The notes beneath the pieces were generated by a model that searched no databases, was not told the DNA's origin, and saw nothing but the letters and a program-made list of their open reading frames with translations. Both the position numbers and the translations under genes were made by a program. This document shows, one piece after another, positions 18,089-26,129 of a stretch of 64,000 bases of DNA (positions are counted from its first letter, which is position 1; every line of letters begins with the position of its first letter). Source of the stretch: Paraflavitalea sp966211765 (GTDB lineage Bacteria; Bacteroidota; Bacteroidia; Chitinophagales; Chitinophagaceae); contig CBIHOV010000001.1 in NCBI GenBank assembly GCA_966211765.1, forward strand, positions 372,001 through 436,000. The letters run 5' to 3'.

Positions 18089-19135
18089 ATGACAGAGAAG
18101 CTTATCATCAAAAACTTTGGTCCTGTTAAGGATGCAGAAATAGACCTGAAAAAGGTAAATATTTTCATAGGCCCGCAGGGCAGTGGAAAAAGTACCATTG
18201 CCAAGGTGATAAGTGCTGTGATGAGTGATGCCCAAAACCGGGAATCGGGATCAGCGAGTACTCAATTGAGGGAAAAGCTTATAGAAGACCTGAACCTGTC
18301 AAATTGTTTTGAAGAAAGTACCAGTATTATTCTCAAAAGCATTAAAGGAGATAAGTCGCTTCTTGGTCAAGAAGAAAGTGTGTTTGTAGTGGCTGAGCCC
18401 AGGGTGGCATACTATACTGTATCCAGTGCAATGTATATGCCGGCTGAAAGAACAGTAATTCCATTGATCTCCAACGCATCATTTTTTTTTATAAGAGAAC
18501 AAACTCCTATACCGAAATACGTTACTGATTTTGGATTGCTCTTTCAAAATGCAAGAGCAGAAATTAAGTCCCAAAAGTTTAACTTTCTTGATGAGGTTAC
18601 TTATCATTATAGGGATGGAAGAGATCTGATTGAATTGAAAAATGGTAAAACAATTACGTTAACTGAAAGCTCCAATGGGATGCAAACTACTATTCCTTTG
18701 TTGCTGGCATTAAGCTTTTTAACCACAAAGATAAACAAGAGGACAGGGGATAAAAATATCTATCTCTCAATAGAAGAACCGGAATTATCCCTTTTCCCTT
18801 CTACTCAAAATGAGCTCTTGAAGTTTATATTTGAGAAGATTGCGGCTTTAGACTATAACCTCACAATAACTACCCACAGTCCTTATACGCTTACCGCCAT
18901 TAATAATCTCATTTATGCTTACCAGGTGGGCAATGCACATGCAGAGATCAAGGATATTGTACCCAAGGAGTTGTGGCTGGATCCTGATGATGTGGGTGCA
19001 TGGTTTGTTGAGAATGGAACAGTAAGATCAATTATGGACGGCGATACAAAACAAATTAAGGCCGAAGAGATAGATAAAATATCTGAAGTTTTGAATGAAG
19101 AGTACGATAGAATTATGGATGTGAAATTTAAGTAG
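18089..19135 (+). CDS. AAA-family ATPase (OLD/SMC-like), first gene of a two-gene cassette
   Basis: A 348-residue ABC/SMC-type ATPase. Walker A is GPQGSGKST (residues 28-36), a signature-like SSNGMQ lies near residue 210, Walker B is YLSIEEPELSLFP (about 225-237) and the switch histidine is in TTHSPYTL (about 262). This order matches the ATPase half of OLD-family and AAA_15 proteins, but there is no TOPRIM nuclease domain. The next gene starts 10 nt downstream and carries a nuclease-like motif, so the two probably form one functional unit. The AT-rich composition contrasts with aconitase and chitinase on either side. A defence role is inferred, not shown. Confidence 0.85.
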   Translation: MTEKLIIKNFGPVKDAEIDLKKVNIFIGPQGSGKSTIAKVISAVMSDAQNRESGSASTQLREKLIEDLNLSNCFEESTSIILKSIKGDKSLLGQEESVFVVAEPRVAYYTVSSAMYMPAERTVIPLISNASFFFIREQTPIPKYVTDFGLLFQNARAEIKSQKFNFLDEVTYHYRDGRDLIELKNGKTITLTESSNGMQTTIPLLLALSFLTTKINKRTGDKNIYLSIEEPELSLFPSTQNELLKFIFEKIAALDYNLTITTHSPYTLTAINNLIYAYQVGNAHAEIKDIVPKELWLDPDDVGAWFVENGTVRSIMDGDTKQIKAEEIDKISEVLNEEYDRIMDVKFK

Positions 19136-19145
19136 AAAGATTGTT

Positions 19146-19580
19146 ATGTCATTAAGCAAGGATTGTATCCAATATTCAGGTGATAAGAAAGACTGCCCTG
19201 TTTCTCAAAAAGGGAAAACATATAGAATTATTAATTCATCCAGATCTGTTTTGAAAGTTTATGAGGTAGATCCTTGCCTTATCCCAGACTTACAGCAAAA
19301 AAAGTGCGATTACCTGGTTCTTGCAGATAACCCAAGCTCCCCTAAGGCTTTCTTTATTGAATTAAAGGGATCGGATATTACTGGCGCCATTCGTCAAATT
19401 GAGAACTCAGTAAGGATACTTGGGAGTGCAGTAAAAAGTTATCATGTGTTTGGAAGGATCATTGGCCGGAGAGTCACTCCTAATATCAAATCCAGAAGAG
19501 CTGGTCTGGATGAAAAATTACGGGAGCTCGGCGGTAATTTAGAAATAGCCTCTGCTAGTGAGTATTCAGAAGAGGTATAA
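19146..19580 (+). CDS. Small putative PD-(D/E)xK nuclease-like partner of the AAA ATPase
   Basis: A 144-residue protein I do not recognise as a named family. It has an Asp in a hydrophobic strand (CDYLVLAD, D55) and then FFIELKG (E72-x-K74) on the next strand. A helix follows with a conserved-looking Gln (AIRQIENSV, Q84). That D...ExK...Q arrangement is what PD-(D/E)xK nucleases show. Five prolines and a basic RRVTPNIKSRR patch follow. It begins 10 nt after the ATPase gene, implying co-transcription. The nuclease assignment is an inference from the motif alone. Confidence 0.7.
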   Translation: MSLSKDCIQYSGDKKDCPVSQKGKTYRIINSSRSVLKVYEVDPCLIPDLQQKKCDYLVLADNPSSPKAFFIELKGSDITGAIRQIENSVRILGSAVKSYHVFGRIIGRRVTPNIKSRRAGLDEKLRELGGNLEIASASEYSEEV

Positions 19581-19662
19581 TAGAAGTTCATCATTTAAAT
19601 ATTCCTCCTCTAATACGTTACACCTTCCACTCCGAAGGCACATTAATTGTGTAAATTCATAC

Positions 19663-20775
19663 ATGATGCGACCATCCCTTACCAAACTCCTAGTTGTCTT
19701 ATTAATTACAAGCCAATGCCAGGCACAAAAGACCGCTGGCAGGAATGCCAGACAACCACTGGCTGTGCTGGCTTATTACTCCGGCAACCTCACCGAAATA
19801 GATAAGTACGATGTTCAGCAACTCACGCATATAATTTACAGCTTCTGTCACCTGAAAGACAACCAGCTCCTGGTTGGCGATGGAGAACCGGTTATTAGAA
19901 AACTGGTATCCCTTAAAGGAAAAAATCCCTCGCTGAAGATATTGTTGTCGCTCGGCGGATGGGGAGGTTGTAAAACCTGCTCTGATGTATTTGCCACACC
20001 GGAAGGACGGAATGAGTTTGCCCAATCTGTCAAGGAATGGACAGATAAATTAGGTACGGATGGTATTGACCTCGATTGGGAGTATCCTGCTATTGAAGGG
20101 TACCCAGCGCATCCGTATAAAGCAGCAGACAGGCCCAATTTTACGGAGCTGGTCATCGCTCTGCGCAAGGCCCTGGGTAAAAAACAGGAGATCAGCTTTG
20201 CGGCTGGTGGCTTTACCAAATTTCTGGAGGAATCCATTGAATGGAAAAAAGTAATGCCGGTGATCGACAGGGTGAACATTATGAGTTATGACCTCATCAA
20301 CGGCTATAGTACGGTGACTGGTCATCATCCGGGCCTGTATTCAACTCCTGTACAAAAAGAGTCGGCGGATAATGCCGTACGGTACCTCGATTCACTGGGC
20401 ATACCCAGGAATAAACTGGTGATCGGCGCTGCCTTTTATGCCCGTGTATTTGAAGGAGCCGACAGTGTGAACCATGGCCTCAACCGCCCTGCCAAATTCA
20501 AAAGCTTTGTGCCTTATAGAATATTTCCGCAAACGATCTCAAAAGACAGTGGATATACTTTTTATTGGGATGATGTGGCCAAGGCGCCCTATGCTTATAA
20601 TGCGGATAAAAAACTCTTTGCCACTTTCGATGACAGTCTTTCGCTCGACCTCAAAACCAAATATGCCCTGGACAAGGGATTGAATGGAATTATGTTTTGG
20701 GAGCTTACGCTCGACAAGCCGGAAAACGGACTACTGGACGCTATTGACAAGGCTAAAAAACAAAAAAGAAAGTAA
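19663..20775 (+). CDS. GH18 chitinase
   Basis: A 370-residue secreted glycoside hydrolase family 18 enzyme. A signal peptide (about 1-22, ending CQAQ) leads into a TIM barrel. The catalytic motif DGIDLDWEYP has the acid Glu at residue 140. SxGG is present as LLSLGGWGG, the NIMSYDL strand carries the substrate-assisting Asp and Tyr, and the C-terminal GIMFWELTLD supplies the conserved Trp. There is no T9SS sorting tail or chitin-binding domain. The start at 19663 is chosen because it begins the signal peptide; the longer frame overlaps the previous gene. Confidence 0.94.
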   Translation: MMRPSLTKLLVVLLITSQCQAQKTAGRNARQPLAVLAYYSGNLTEIDKYDVQQLTHIIYSFCHLKDNQLLVGDGEPVIRKLVSLKGKNPSLKILLSLGGWGGCKTCSDVFATPEGRNEFAQSVKEWTDKLGTDGIDLDWEYPAIEGYPAHPYKAADRPNFTELVIALRKALGKKQEISFAAGGFTKFLEESIEWKKVMPVIDRVNIMSYDLINGYSTVTGHHPGLYSTPVQKESADNAVRYLDSLGIPRNKLVIGAAFYARVFEGADSVNHGLNRPAKFKSFVPYRIFPQTISKDSGYTFYWDDVAKAPYAYNADKKLFATFDDSLSLDLKTKYALDKGLNGIMFWELTLDKPENGLLDAIDKAKKQKRK

Positions 20776-20794
20776 TGGCTTAAATTGTGGGCTT

Positions 20795-21907
20795 ATGAAA
20801 AGGAGCCTGCTGTTTTATAGCGTATTGGGTTGTATTGTTGCCTGCCAGTCTACCGAGCCGAAAGCAGATACCACTGCCAAAAAAGATACAGCGGTGTCCT
20901 GTGAATCCAATCTTCCTGCACGCTTTGCTGCGGCAGCGCTTGATACCTCTTTTGCGTCAACCGACAGCGTTTCTCACAATGGCATGGTATGGATAGCCGG
21001 CAATTCGTTTGGAATGGGGGCTGTCGACAATGAAGGCCGGCCCGATGAATATCCCCGGCATACAGTGACTGTAGCTGGTTTCTGGATCGATGCTACAGAA
21101 GTAACCAATGCACAGTTTCGCCAGTTTGTAACCGCTACGGGGTACATTACCACAGCAGAAAAAAAGCCGGATTGGGAAGAAATTAAAAAGCAATTACCTG
21201 CGGGTACACCCAGGCCATCAGAAGATGTACTGGTGGCTTCCTCCCTGGTATTTACGCCGCCTGCCCATGCGGTACCGTTAGACGATGCCTCTCAATGGTG
21301 GTCCTGGAAAAAGGGTGCCAACTGGCAGCATCCGCAAGGCCCCGGCAGCAACATCAAAGGAAAGGATCACTATCCCGTTGTACATATCTCCTGGTACGAT
21401 GCTATGGCCTATGCCAGGTGGGCCGGCAAGCGCCTGCCAACCGAAGCAGAATGGGAATTCGCCGCGCGGGGAGGAGGTCAAAATGCGATTTATCCTTGGG
21501 GTACAGAAGATCTGGAAACGGGCAAACCTAAAGCCAACACCTGGCAAGGGAGTTTCCCGGATAAGAATACCGGCTGGGACCGCTTCCAGGCACTGGCGCC
21601 CGTGCAATCCTTTGCGCCCAATCCTTTCGGTTTGTACGATATGGCCGGCAATGTATGGGAATGGTGCAGCGACTGGTATGATACGAACTGGTATGAAGCA
21701 CAGAAAAATACACATGCAAGCAATCCGGCAGGTCCTTCACAAAGCAATGACCCCATGGAGCCTACTGTACCCAAAAAGGTAGTTCGGGGTGGATCATTTA
21801 TGTGCAATGCTTCCTATTGCAAAGGGTACCGCGTTACTTCACGCATGAAAACTTCACCCGATACAGGGCTTGAGCATACCGGATTCCGTTGTGTATCATC
21901 GAAATAA
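20795..21907 (+). CDS. Formylglycine-generating enzyme (SUMF1-type) lipoprotein
   Basis: A 370-residue lipoprotein (signal peptide with IVAC lipobox, Cys about 18) containing a full SUMF1 domain. Near the C terminus RGGSFMCNASYCKGYR places two cysteines, Cys337 and Cys342, five residues apart, as in the catalytic pair of true formylglycine-generating enzymes. It should therefore convert a sulfatase cysteine to formylglycine, unlike the many SUMF1 proteins that lack these cysteines (for example GldJ in this window). No sulfatase gene is present here, but the sulfate assimilation regulon starts 276 nt downstream. The start at 20795 gives the lipoprotein signal. Confidence 0.9.
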   Translation: MKRSLLFYSVLGCIVACQSTEPKADTTAKKDTAVSCESNLPARFAAAALDTSFASTDSVSHNGMVWIAGNSFGMGAVDNEGRPDEYPRHTVTVAGFWIDATEVTNAQFRQFVTATGYITTAEKKPDWEEIKKQLPAGTPRPSEDVLVASSLVFTPPAHAVPLDDASQWWSWKKGANWQHPQGPGSNIKGKDHYPVVHISWYDAMAYARWAGKRLPTEAEWEFAARGGGQNAIYPWGTEDLETGKPKANTWQGSFPDKNTGWDRFQALAPVQSFAPNPFGLYDMAGNVWEWCSDWYDTNWYEAQKNTHASNPAGPSQSNDPMEPTVPKKVVRGGSFMCNASYCKGYRVTSRMKTSPDTGLEHTGFRCVSSK

Positions 21908-21965
21908 TGCAAGCAGGAGATCAAACTAACATTCATTAGTGGGGGCTTTTGTTAAAATTCCGATT

Positions 21966-21986
21966 AGTCTACCTGAGAGGTAGAAA
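21966..21986. promoter_or_regulatory. Putative sulfur-regulon operator, site 1
   Basis: A 21-bp palindrome with half-sites AGTCTACC and GGTAGA. It ends 3 nt before the -33 TTG of the cysH promoter, a position typical for an activator. Three further copies occur at 25252-25272, 31290-31310 and 31521-31541. Confidence 0.65.
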
Positions 21987-21989
21987 AAA

Positions 21990-22020
21990 TTGTCTGTTTC
22001 CGCACTGGGCCTTATCTTTG
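21990..22020 (+). promoter_or_regulatory. Promoter of the cysH leader, -33/-7 type
   Basis: TTG at 21990-21992, a 20-nt spacer, TATCTTTG at 22013-22020: a full match to the Bacteroidota consensus. The expected transcript start near 22026 gives a leader of about 158 nt that contains the cysteine-rich reading frame. Confidence 0.75.
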
Positions 22021-22044
22021 TTACAGAGTCAACGATTTTTTCTC

Positions 22045-22113
22045 ATGCTACACACCATCGCGATGCAATACAATTCCTTCTCATATTGTTACAACTATTG
22101 TTGTTGCTGTTGA
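22045..22113 (+). CDS. Cysteine-rich leader peptide upstream of cysH
   Basis: A 22-codon frame that starts about 20 nt after the predicted transcript start. It has five cysteines and ends YCYNYCCCC directly before TGA. A run of four Cys codons at the end of a short frame between a sulfur-gene promoter and cysH has the form of a cysteine-sensing attenuation leader: ribosomes would stall there when Cys-tRNA is scarce. I see no clear terminator hairpin in the 70 nt that follow, so control could act through translation coupling or Rho instead. The second such frame at 31345-31428 strengthens the call. Confidence 0.7.
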   Translation: MLHTIAMQYNSFSYCYNYCCCC

Positions 22114-22183
22114 TTCATACTCCTGTTTTGTATTTGTCTTTCCCATCGATTTTCTTTTTATTACCACTGAATAGTCAATATAC

Positions 22184-22900
22184 ATGAATACGTCACTCCA
22201 AACATATATCCCCGAATTAACCTACCAGTCGAGTGGACTACCAATGACGGAGTTTTTGTCATTGCTGGCAAGGCAGTTTCCGGGGCAGGTGACTTTTTCT
22301 ACCAGTTTTAGTTTTGAAGACCAGGTCATTGCGCATGAAATATTGAGCAATGGGCTACCGATCAATGTTTTTACGCTGGATACGGGAAGGCTTTTTGCTG
22401 AGACTTATTCTGTGTGGAGTAGTACCAATGCCAAATACCAGTCAAATGTAAAAGCCTATTACCCAGACAATGCTTCCCTGGAAGCGTTTGTACAGGAGAA
22501 TGGCCCCAATGCTTTTTATGAATCAGTAGACCATCGTAAAAAATGCTGCTTTATCCGTAAAGTAGAACCCTTGAAAAGAGCATTAAAAGGCAATGCCATT
22601 TGGATCACCGGTTTGCGGGCAGAACATTCGCCAGACAGGAATAACCTGGCTACTATTGAGTGGGACGAAGGCAACCAAATCATTAAATACAATCCTATTT
22701 TGCATTGGACAACTGAGCAGGTGCGTAAGTATATTGATGACAACAATGTGCCTTACAATCCCTTGCATGACAAAGGATTTGTAAGCATTGGTTGTGCTCC
22801 CTGTACAAGAGCCATCAGGCCGGGAGAAGATTTCCGGGCCGGCAGGTGGTGGTGGGAAGATGCCGCCAAAAAAGAATGCGGCCTGCATGTGCATAGTTAA
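22184..22900 (+). CDS. cysH: Adenylylsulfate/phosphoadenylylsulfate reductase
   Basis: A 238-residue thioredoxin-dependent reductase that makes sulfite from activated sulfate. The PP-loop-like strand TFSTSFSFEDQVIAHEI is followed by the cysteine pairs C121-C122 (KKCCFIRK) and C204/C207 (GCAPCTR). These bind a [4Fe-4S] cluster and mark the APS-reducing branch. The catalytic Cys is in the C-terminal ECGLH (C232). No APS kinase gene is present nearby, which also favours APS as the substrate. It is the first structural gene of the cysH-cysD-cysN unit, 36 nt before cysD. Confidence 0.94.
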   Translation: MNTSLQTYIPELTYQSSGLPMTEFLSLLARQFPGQVTFSTSFSFEDQVIAHEILSNGLPINVFTLDTGRLFAETYSVWSSTNAKYQSNVKAYYPDNASLEAFVQENGPNAFYESVDHRKKCCFIRKVEPLKRALKGNAIWITGLRAEHSPDRNNLATIEWDEGNQIIKYNPILHWTTEQVRKYIDDNNVPYNPLHDKGFVSIGCAPCTRAIRPGEDFRAGRWWWEDAAKKECGLHVHS

Positions 22901-22936
22901 TAACAAATACTTTTGAAGTAATAAAATATCGAACGA

Positions 22937-23845
22937 ATGAGTGCTTATAGATTAGATTACCTGGATCAGTTGGAGTCGGAAGCGATACATATCTTTCGTG
23001 AAGTGGCAGGCCAGTTTGAACGGCCCGCCTTGTTGTTTTCGGGTGGCAAGGATTCTATCACACTGGTGCAGCTGGCGTTGAAAGCATTTCGTCCCGGTAA
23101 GTTCCCTTTCCCTCTGGTACATATCGATACGGGGCACAATTTCAAGGAAGCACTGGACTACCGCGACCGGTTGGCTGAAACCCTGGGAGAAAAGCTGATC
23201 GTGAGGCATGTGGGAGATACCATCAAGGCAAAGCAGCTAACAGAACCCAAAGGAAAATTTGCGAGCCGCAATGCTTTGCAAACCTTTACCCTCCTGGATA
23301 CCATTGAAGAATTTAAGTTTGATGCCTGTATCGGCGGCGCCCGTCGAGATGAAGAAAAAGCAAGGGCAAAAGAAAGGATATTCTCCGTAAGGGATGAATT
23401 TGGCCAGTGGGATCCCAAACTGCAACGCCCCGAATTGTGGAACACTTATAACGGAAAGATCCACAAAGGCGAGAATGTACGCGTATTCCCGATCAGTAAC
23501 TGGACCGAACTGGATGTATGGAACTATATACGTCGTGAAAAAATAGAACTGCCTTCCATTTATTTCTCCCACGAACGGGAAGTGATAGAACATGAAGGAC
23601 AATTAGTAGCTGTATCTGATTTCATCCAGCTGGAAGATTCTGATAAAGTACTTACGAAGAAAGTTCGTTACCGTACCGTAGGCGATATGACCTGTACGGC
23701 CGCTGTGGAATCAGGCGCTTCTACTATTGACGATATCATTACAGAGATCATCGCTACCAAAACCAGTGAAAGAGGGGAGACCCGCATTGATGACAAGGTA
23801 TCTGAAGCGGCCATGGAAGACAGAAAGAAGAATGGCTATTTCTAG
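22937..23845 (+). CDS. cysD: Sulfate adenylyltransferase subunit 2
   Basis: A 302-residue ATP sulfurylase catalytic subunit. It makes adenosine 5'-phosphosulfate from ATP and sulfate in complex with CysN. The PP-loop motif LLFSGGKDSITLVQLALKAF (about 31-50) and the segment CIGGARRDEEKARAKERIFS are diagnostic. The C-terminal DKVSEAAMEDRKKNGYF is also family-typical. It sits between cysH and cysN on the same strand. A 107-nt gap before cysN shows no terminator. Confidence 0.96.
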   Translation: MSAYRLDYLDQLESEAIHIFREVAGQFERPALLFSGGKDSITLVQLALKAFRPGKFPFPLVHIDTGHNFKEALDYRDRLAETLGEKLIVRHVGDTIKAKQLTEPKGKFASRNALQTFTLLDTIEEFKFDACIGGARRDEEKARAKERIFSVRDEFGQWDPKLQRPELWNTYNGKIHKGENVRVFPISNWTELDVWNYIRREKIELPSIYFSHEREVIEHEGQLVAVSDFIQLEDSDKVLTKKVRYRTVGDMTCTAAVESGASTIDDIITEIIATKTSERGETRIDDKVSEAAMEDRKKNGYF

Positions 23846-23952
23846 TGAAGGAGGTATGTTCCCCGCAGGGCGGGACAGGTTGTGAGAAAGGGTGAAGCGA
23901 GAACGCCAATTAGATAAAGAAACAAACATAAAAACGATAATAAATTATAAAG

Positions 23953-25194
23953 ATGGACTTACTACGATTCATAACTGCCGGTAGTGTTGATGATGGCAAA
24001 AGCACCTTGATTGGCCGGTTGTTGTATGACAGTAAGAGTATAATGATCGATCAGCTGGAAGCCATTGAAAGGCAGAGCAAGAACAAGGAAGACGGGGAGA
24101 TTGACCTGGCTTTGCTTACAGATGGTTTGCGTGCAGAGCGTGAGCAGGGCATCACCATTGATGTAGCCTACAAGTACTTCTCTACACCTAAGCGCAAATT
24201 CATTATTGCCGATGCTCCGGGACATATTCAATATACCCGCAACATGGTAACAGGTGCATCCAATGCCGACCTGGCCATTATCCTCATCGATGCACGCAAT
24301 GGGGTAGTGGAGCAAACCCGCCGCCATTCCATTATTGCTTCCCTGTTGAATTTGCCCTATGTAGTAGTGGCCATTAATAAAATGGACCTGGTGAATTATT
24401 CACAGGATATCTATAACAATATTGTGATTGACTATGCCAAGGTGGCCCAATCATTAGGATTAAAGCAGGTTACTTATATCCCGCTCAGCGCCCTGCAAGG
24501 TGATAACATTGTAGAGAAATCGGAGAAGCTACGCTGGTATGAAGGACCTTCCCTGTTGCATTTCCTGGAGCAGGTAGAAGTGCGGGAAACGATCGATCTG
24601 ACTAAGGCAAGGTTCCCGGTTCAGTATGTGATCCGTCCTCAAACAGAAGACCTGCACGATTACCGTGGCTATGCCGGTAAGATCATTAGTGGTGTATATA
24701 AGGTAGGAGACGCCATCACTGTACAGCCTGCCGGTCTTCAAAGTAAGATCAAGGCCATTGAAATTGGTGGTAAAGAGGTGGCTGAAGCATTTGCGCCGCA
24801 AAGCGTAGTGCTGCACCTGGAAGACAATATCGACATCAGTCGCGGCGATGTGATCGTCAATACGGCTCAGCCGGTCAATACGGCGCAGGAACTGGAAGTA
24901 CTGTTGTGCTGGATGGATAATAAACCATTGATCCCCGGCAACAAATACCTGTTGCAGATCAATAGCCGGGTGGTGCGTTCAGTAGTGCGGCATATTGAGT
25001 ATAAACTGGATGTAAATACGCTGGAAAAAAATGAAGCACCGCAACAGGCCGTGCTGAATGATGTAATAAAAGCTACGATCAAAACTGCTTCTCCTATACC
25101 CTACGATGCTTACCACGCATTAAGGGCCAATGGTGGCGCTATTTTGATCGATGAGACCAGTCATGTAACAGTAGGGGCTTGCATGATACAATAA
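23953..25194 (+). CDS. cysN: Sulfate adenylyltransferase subunit 1 (GTPase)
   Basis: A 413-residue EF-Tu-like GTPase that couples GTP hydrolysis to APS formation by CysD. Motifs are G1 GSVDDGKSTLIGRLLYD (about residue 10), G2 region REQGITIDVAY, G3 DAPGH and G4 NKMD, followed by two beta-barrel domains. It stops without the C-terminal APS-kinase (CysC) domain found in CysNC fusions. Its transcript probably ends at the hairpin at 25206-25243. Confidence 0.96.
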   Translation: MDLLRFITAGSVDDGKSTLIGRLLYDSKSIMIDQLEAIERQSKNKEDGEIDLALLTDGLRAEREQGITIDVAYKYFSTPKRKFIIADAPGHIQYTRNMVTGASNADLAIILIDARNGVVEQTRRHSIIASLLNLPYVVVAINKMDLVNYSQDIYNNIVIDYAKVAQSLGLKQVTYIPLSALQGDNIVEKSEKLRWYEGPSLLHFLEQVEVRETIDLTKARFPVQYVIRPQTEDLHDYRGYAGKIISGVYKVGDAITVQPAGLQSKIKAIEIGGKEVAEAFAPQSVVLHLEDNIDISRGDVIVNTAQPVNTAQELEVLLCWMDNKPLIPGNKYLLQINSRVVRSVVRHIEYKLDVNTLEKNEAPQQAVLNDVIKATIKTASPIPYDAYHALRANGGAILIDETSHVTVGACMIQ

Positions 25195-25205
25195 GAAATT
25201 GATCT

Positions 25206-25243
25206 ATACGCATTGAGCCATGAACATCAATACGTATTTTTTT
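25206..25243 (+). terminator. Rho-independent terminator after cysN
   Basis: ATACGCATTGA / TCAATACGTAT stem (one mismatch), a 10-nt loop and a T7 run at 25237-25243. Confidence 0.8.
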
Positions 25244-25251
25244 GGCCCTTT

Positions 25252-25272
25252 AATCTACTAAAAAAGTAGACA
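25252..25272. promoter_or_regulatory. Putative sulfur-regulon operator, site 2
   Basis: A 21-bp palindrome with arms AATCTACT and AGTAGACA around AAAAA. It ends 2 nt before the cobA ATG, right after the cysN terminator. Its placement at the start codon would suit a repressor better than the site-1 geometry does. Confidence 0.6.
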
Positions 25273-25274
25273 TA

Positions 25275-26129
25275 ATGAGTACAAACCAAACAGGGAAAGT
25301 GATTTTGGCGGGCGCAGGTCCGGGTGATCCTGAACTGCTCACCATTAAGGTGGCCCGTTACCTGCAACAGGCTGATGTAGTACTGACTGACCGTCTGGTG
25401 AGTGAGGATATCCTGAAGGCCTGGGTGCGTAAGGATGCAGAACTGGTGTATGTGGGCAAGCAATGCCGTCGTGGCGCTTCCACACCGCAGGAGACGATCA
25501 ATGAGCTGTTGGTAGAGTATGCAGAACAAGGCAAGCTGGTAGTAAGGTTGAAGGGAGGAGATGTATCTATATTCTCCAATATACTGGACGAGCTGGAGGT
25601 ATTGGCGGCACATCATATTCCCTACGAAATAATTCCAGGTGTAACGGCTGCGCTGGGCGCCGCCGCCTGTGCCGGTATCCCGCTCACCGCCAGGGGCTAT
25701 TCTACAGCAGTACGCCTGCTCACTTATTATAAATCGGATGTAGTAACGGAAGATTATTGGAAGGAGTTGGCCGCCACTGATGATACATTGGTATTTTATA
25801 TGTCTTCCGAAACATTGGAAGGTGTAGTAGCCAACCTTACAAAAAACAATATAGCTGCCAATAAATTATTGGCGGTCATCGAGCAAGCTACTACGCCCTT
25901 GCAGAATGTATATGTTACCAATATTTACGAGTACAATGAACAACTGAAAGGCAAAAAATTCATATCGCCTTCCCTGGTGATCATTGGCAAAGTGGTAGGG
26001 CTGCATGAGCAGTTCAACTGGCTGGCCAACAGCAATAGCCGGGAAGACTACTTTAAGCCTGTAACCAAGTTGTTTACAACCATAACTGACCATACTGAAA
26101 AAGTAAAAGACCATGTTAGTAGAGCCTAA
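25275..26129 (+). CDS. cobA: Uroporphyrinogen-III C-methyltransferase
   Basis: A 284-residue SAM-dependent methyltransferase that turns uroporphyrinogen III into precorrin-2, the first step to siroheme. The N-terminal LAGAGPGDPELLTIKVARYL, YVGKQCRRGAS, VVRLKGGDVSIFS and PGVTAALGAAACAGIPLTAR are the SUMT signatures. The C-terminal extension of about 30 residues is not conserved. It overlaps cysJ by 17 nt, so siroheme supply and sulfite reductase are made together. Confidence 0.95.
   Translation: MSTNQTGKVILAGAGPGDPELLTIKVARYLQQADVVLTDRLVSEDILKAWVRKDAELVYVGKQCRRGASTPQETINELLVEYAEQGKLVVRLKGGDVSIFSNILDELEVLAAHHIPYEIIPGVTAALGAAACAGIPLTARGYSTAVRLLTYYKSDVVTEDYWKELAATDDTLVFYMSSETLEGVVANLTKNNIAANKLLAVIEQATTPLQNVYVTNIYEYNEQLKGKKFISPSLVIIGKVVGLHEQFNWLANSNSREDYFKPVTKLFTTITDHTEKVKDHVSRA

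Noticed and set aside
21990..22187. A 65-codon hydrophobic frame upstream of cysH that overlaps its start codon
   Set aside because: It begins at the -33 element, before the predicted transcript start, so it would not be translated from that promoter. The Leu-rich stretch comes from the T-rich leader, and the Cys-ending frame in another phase explains the region better.
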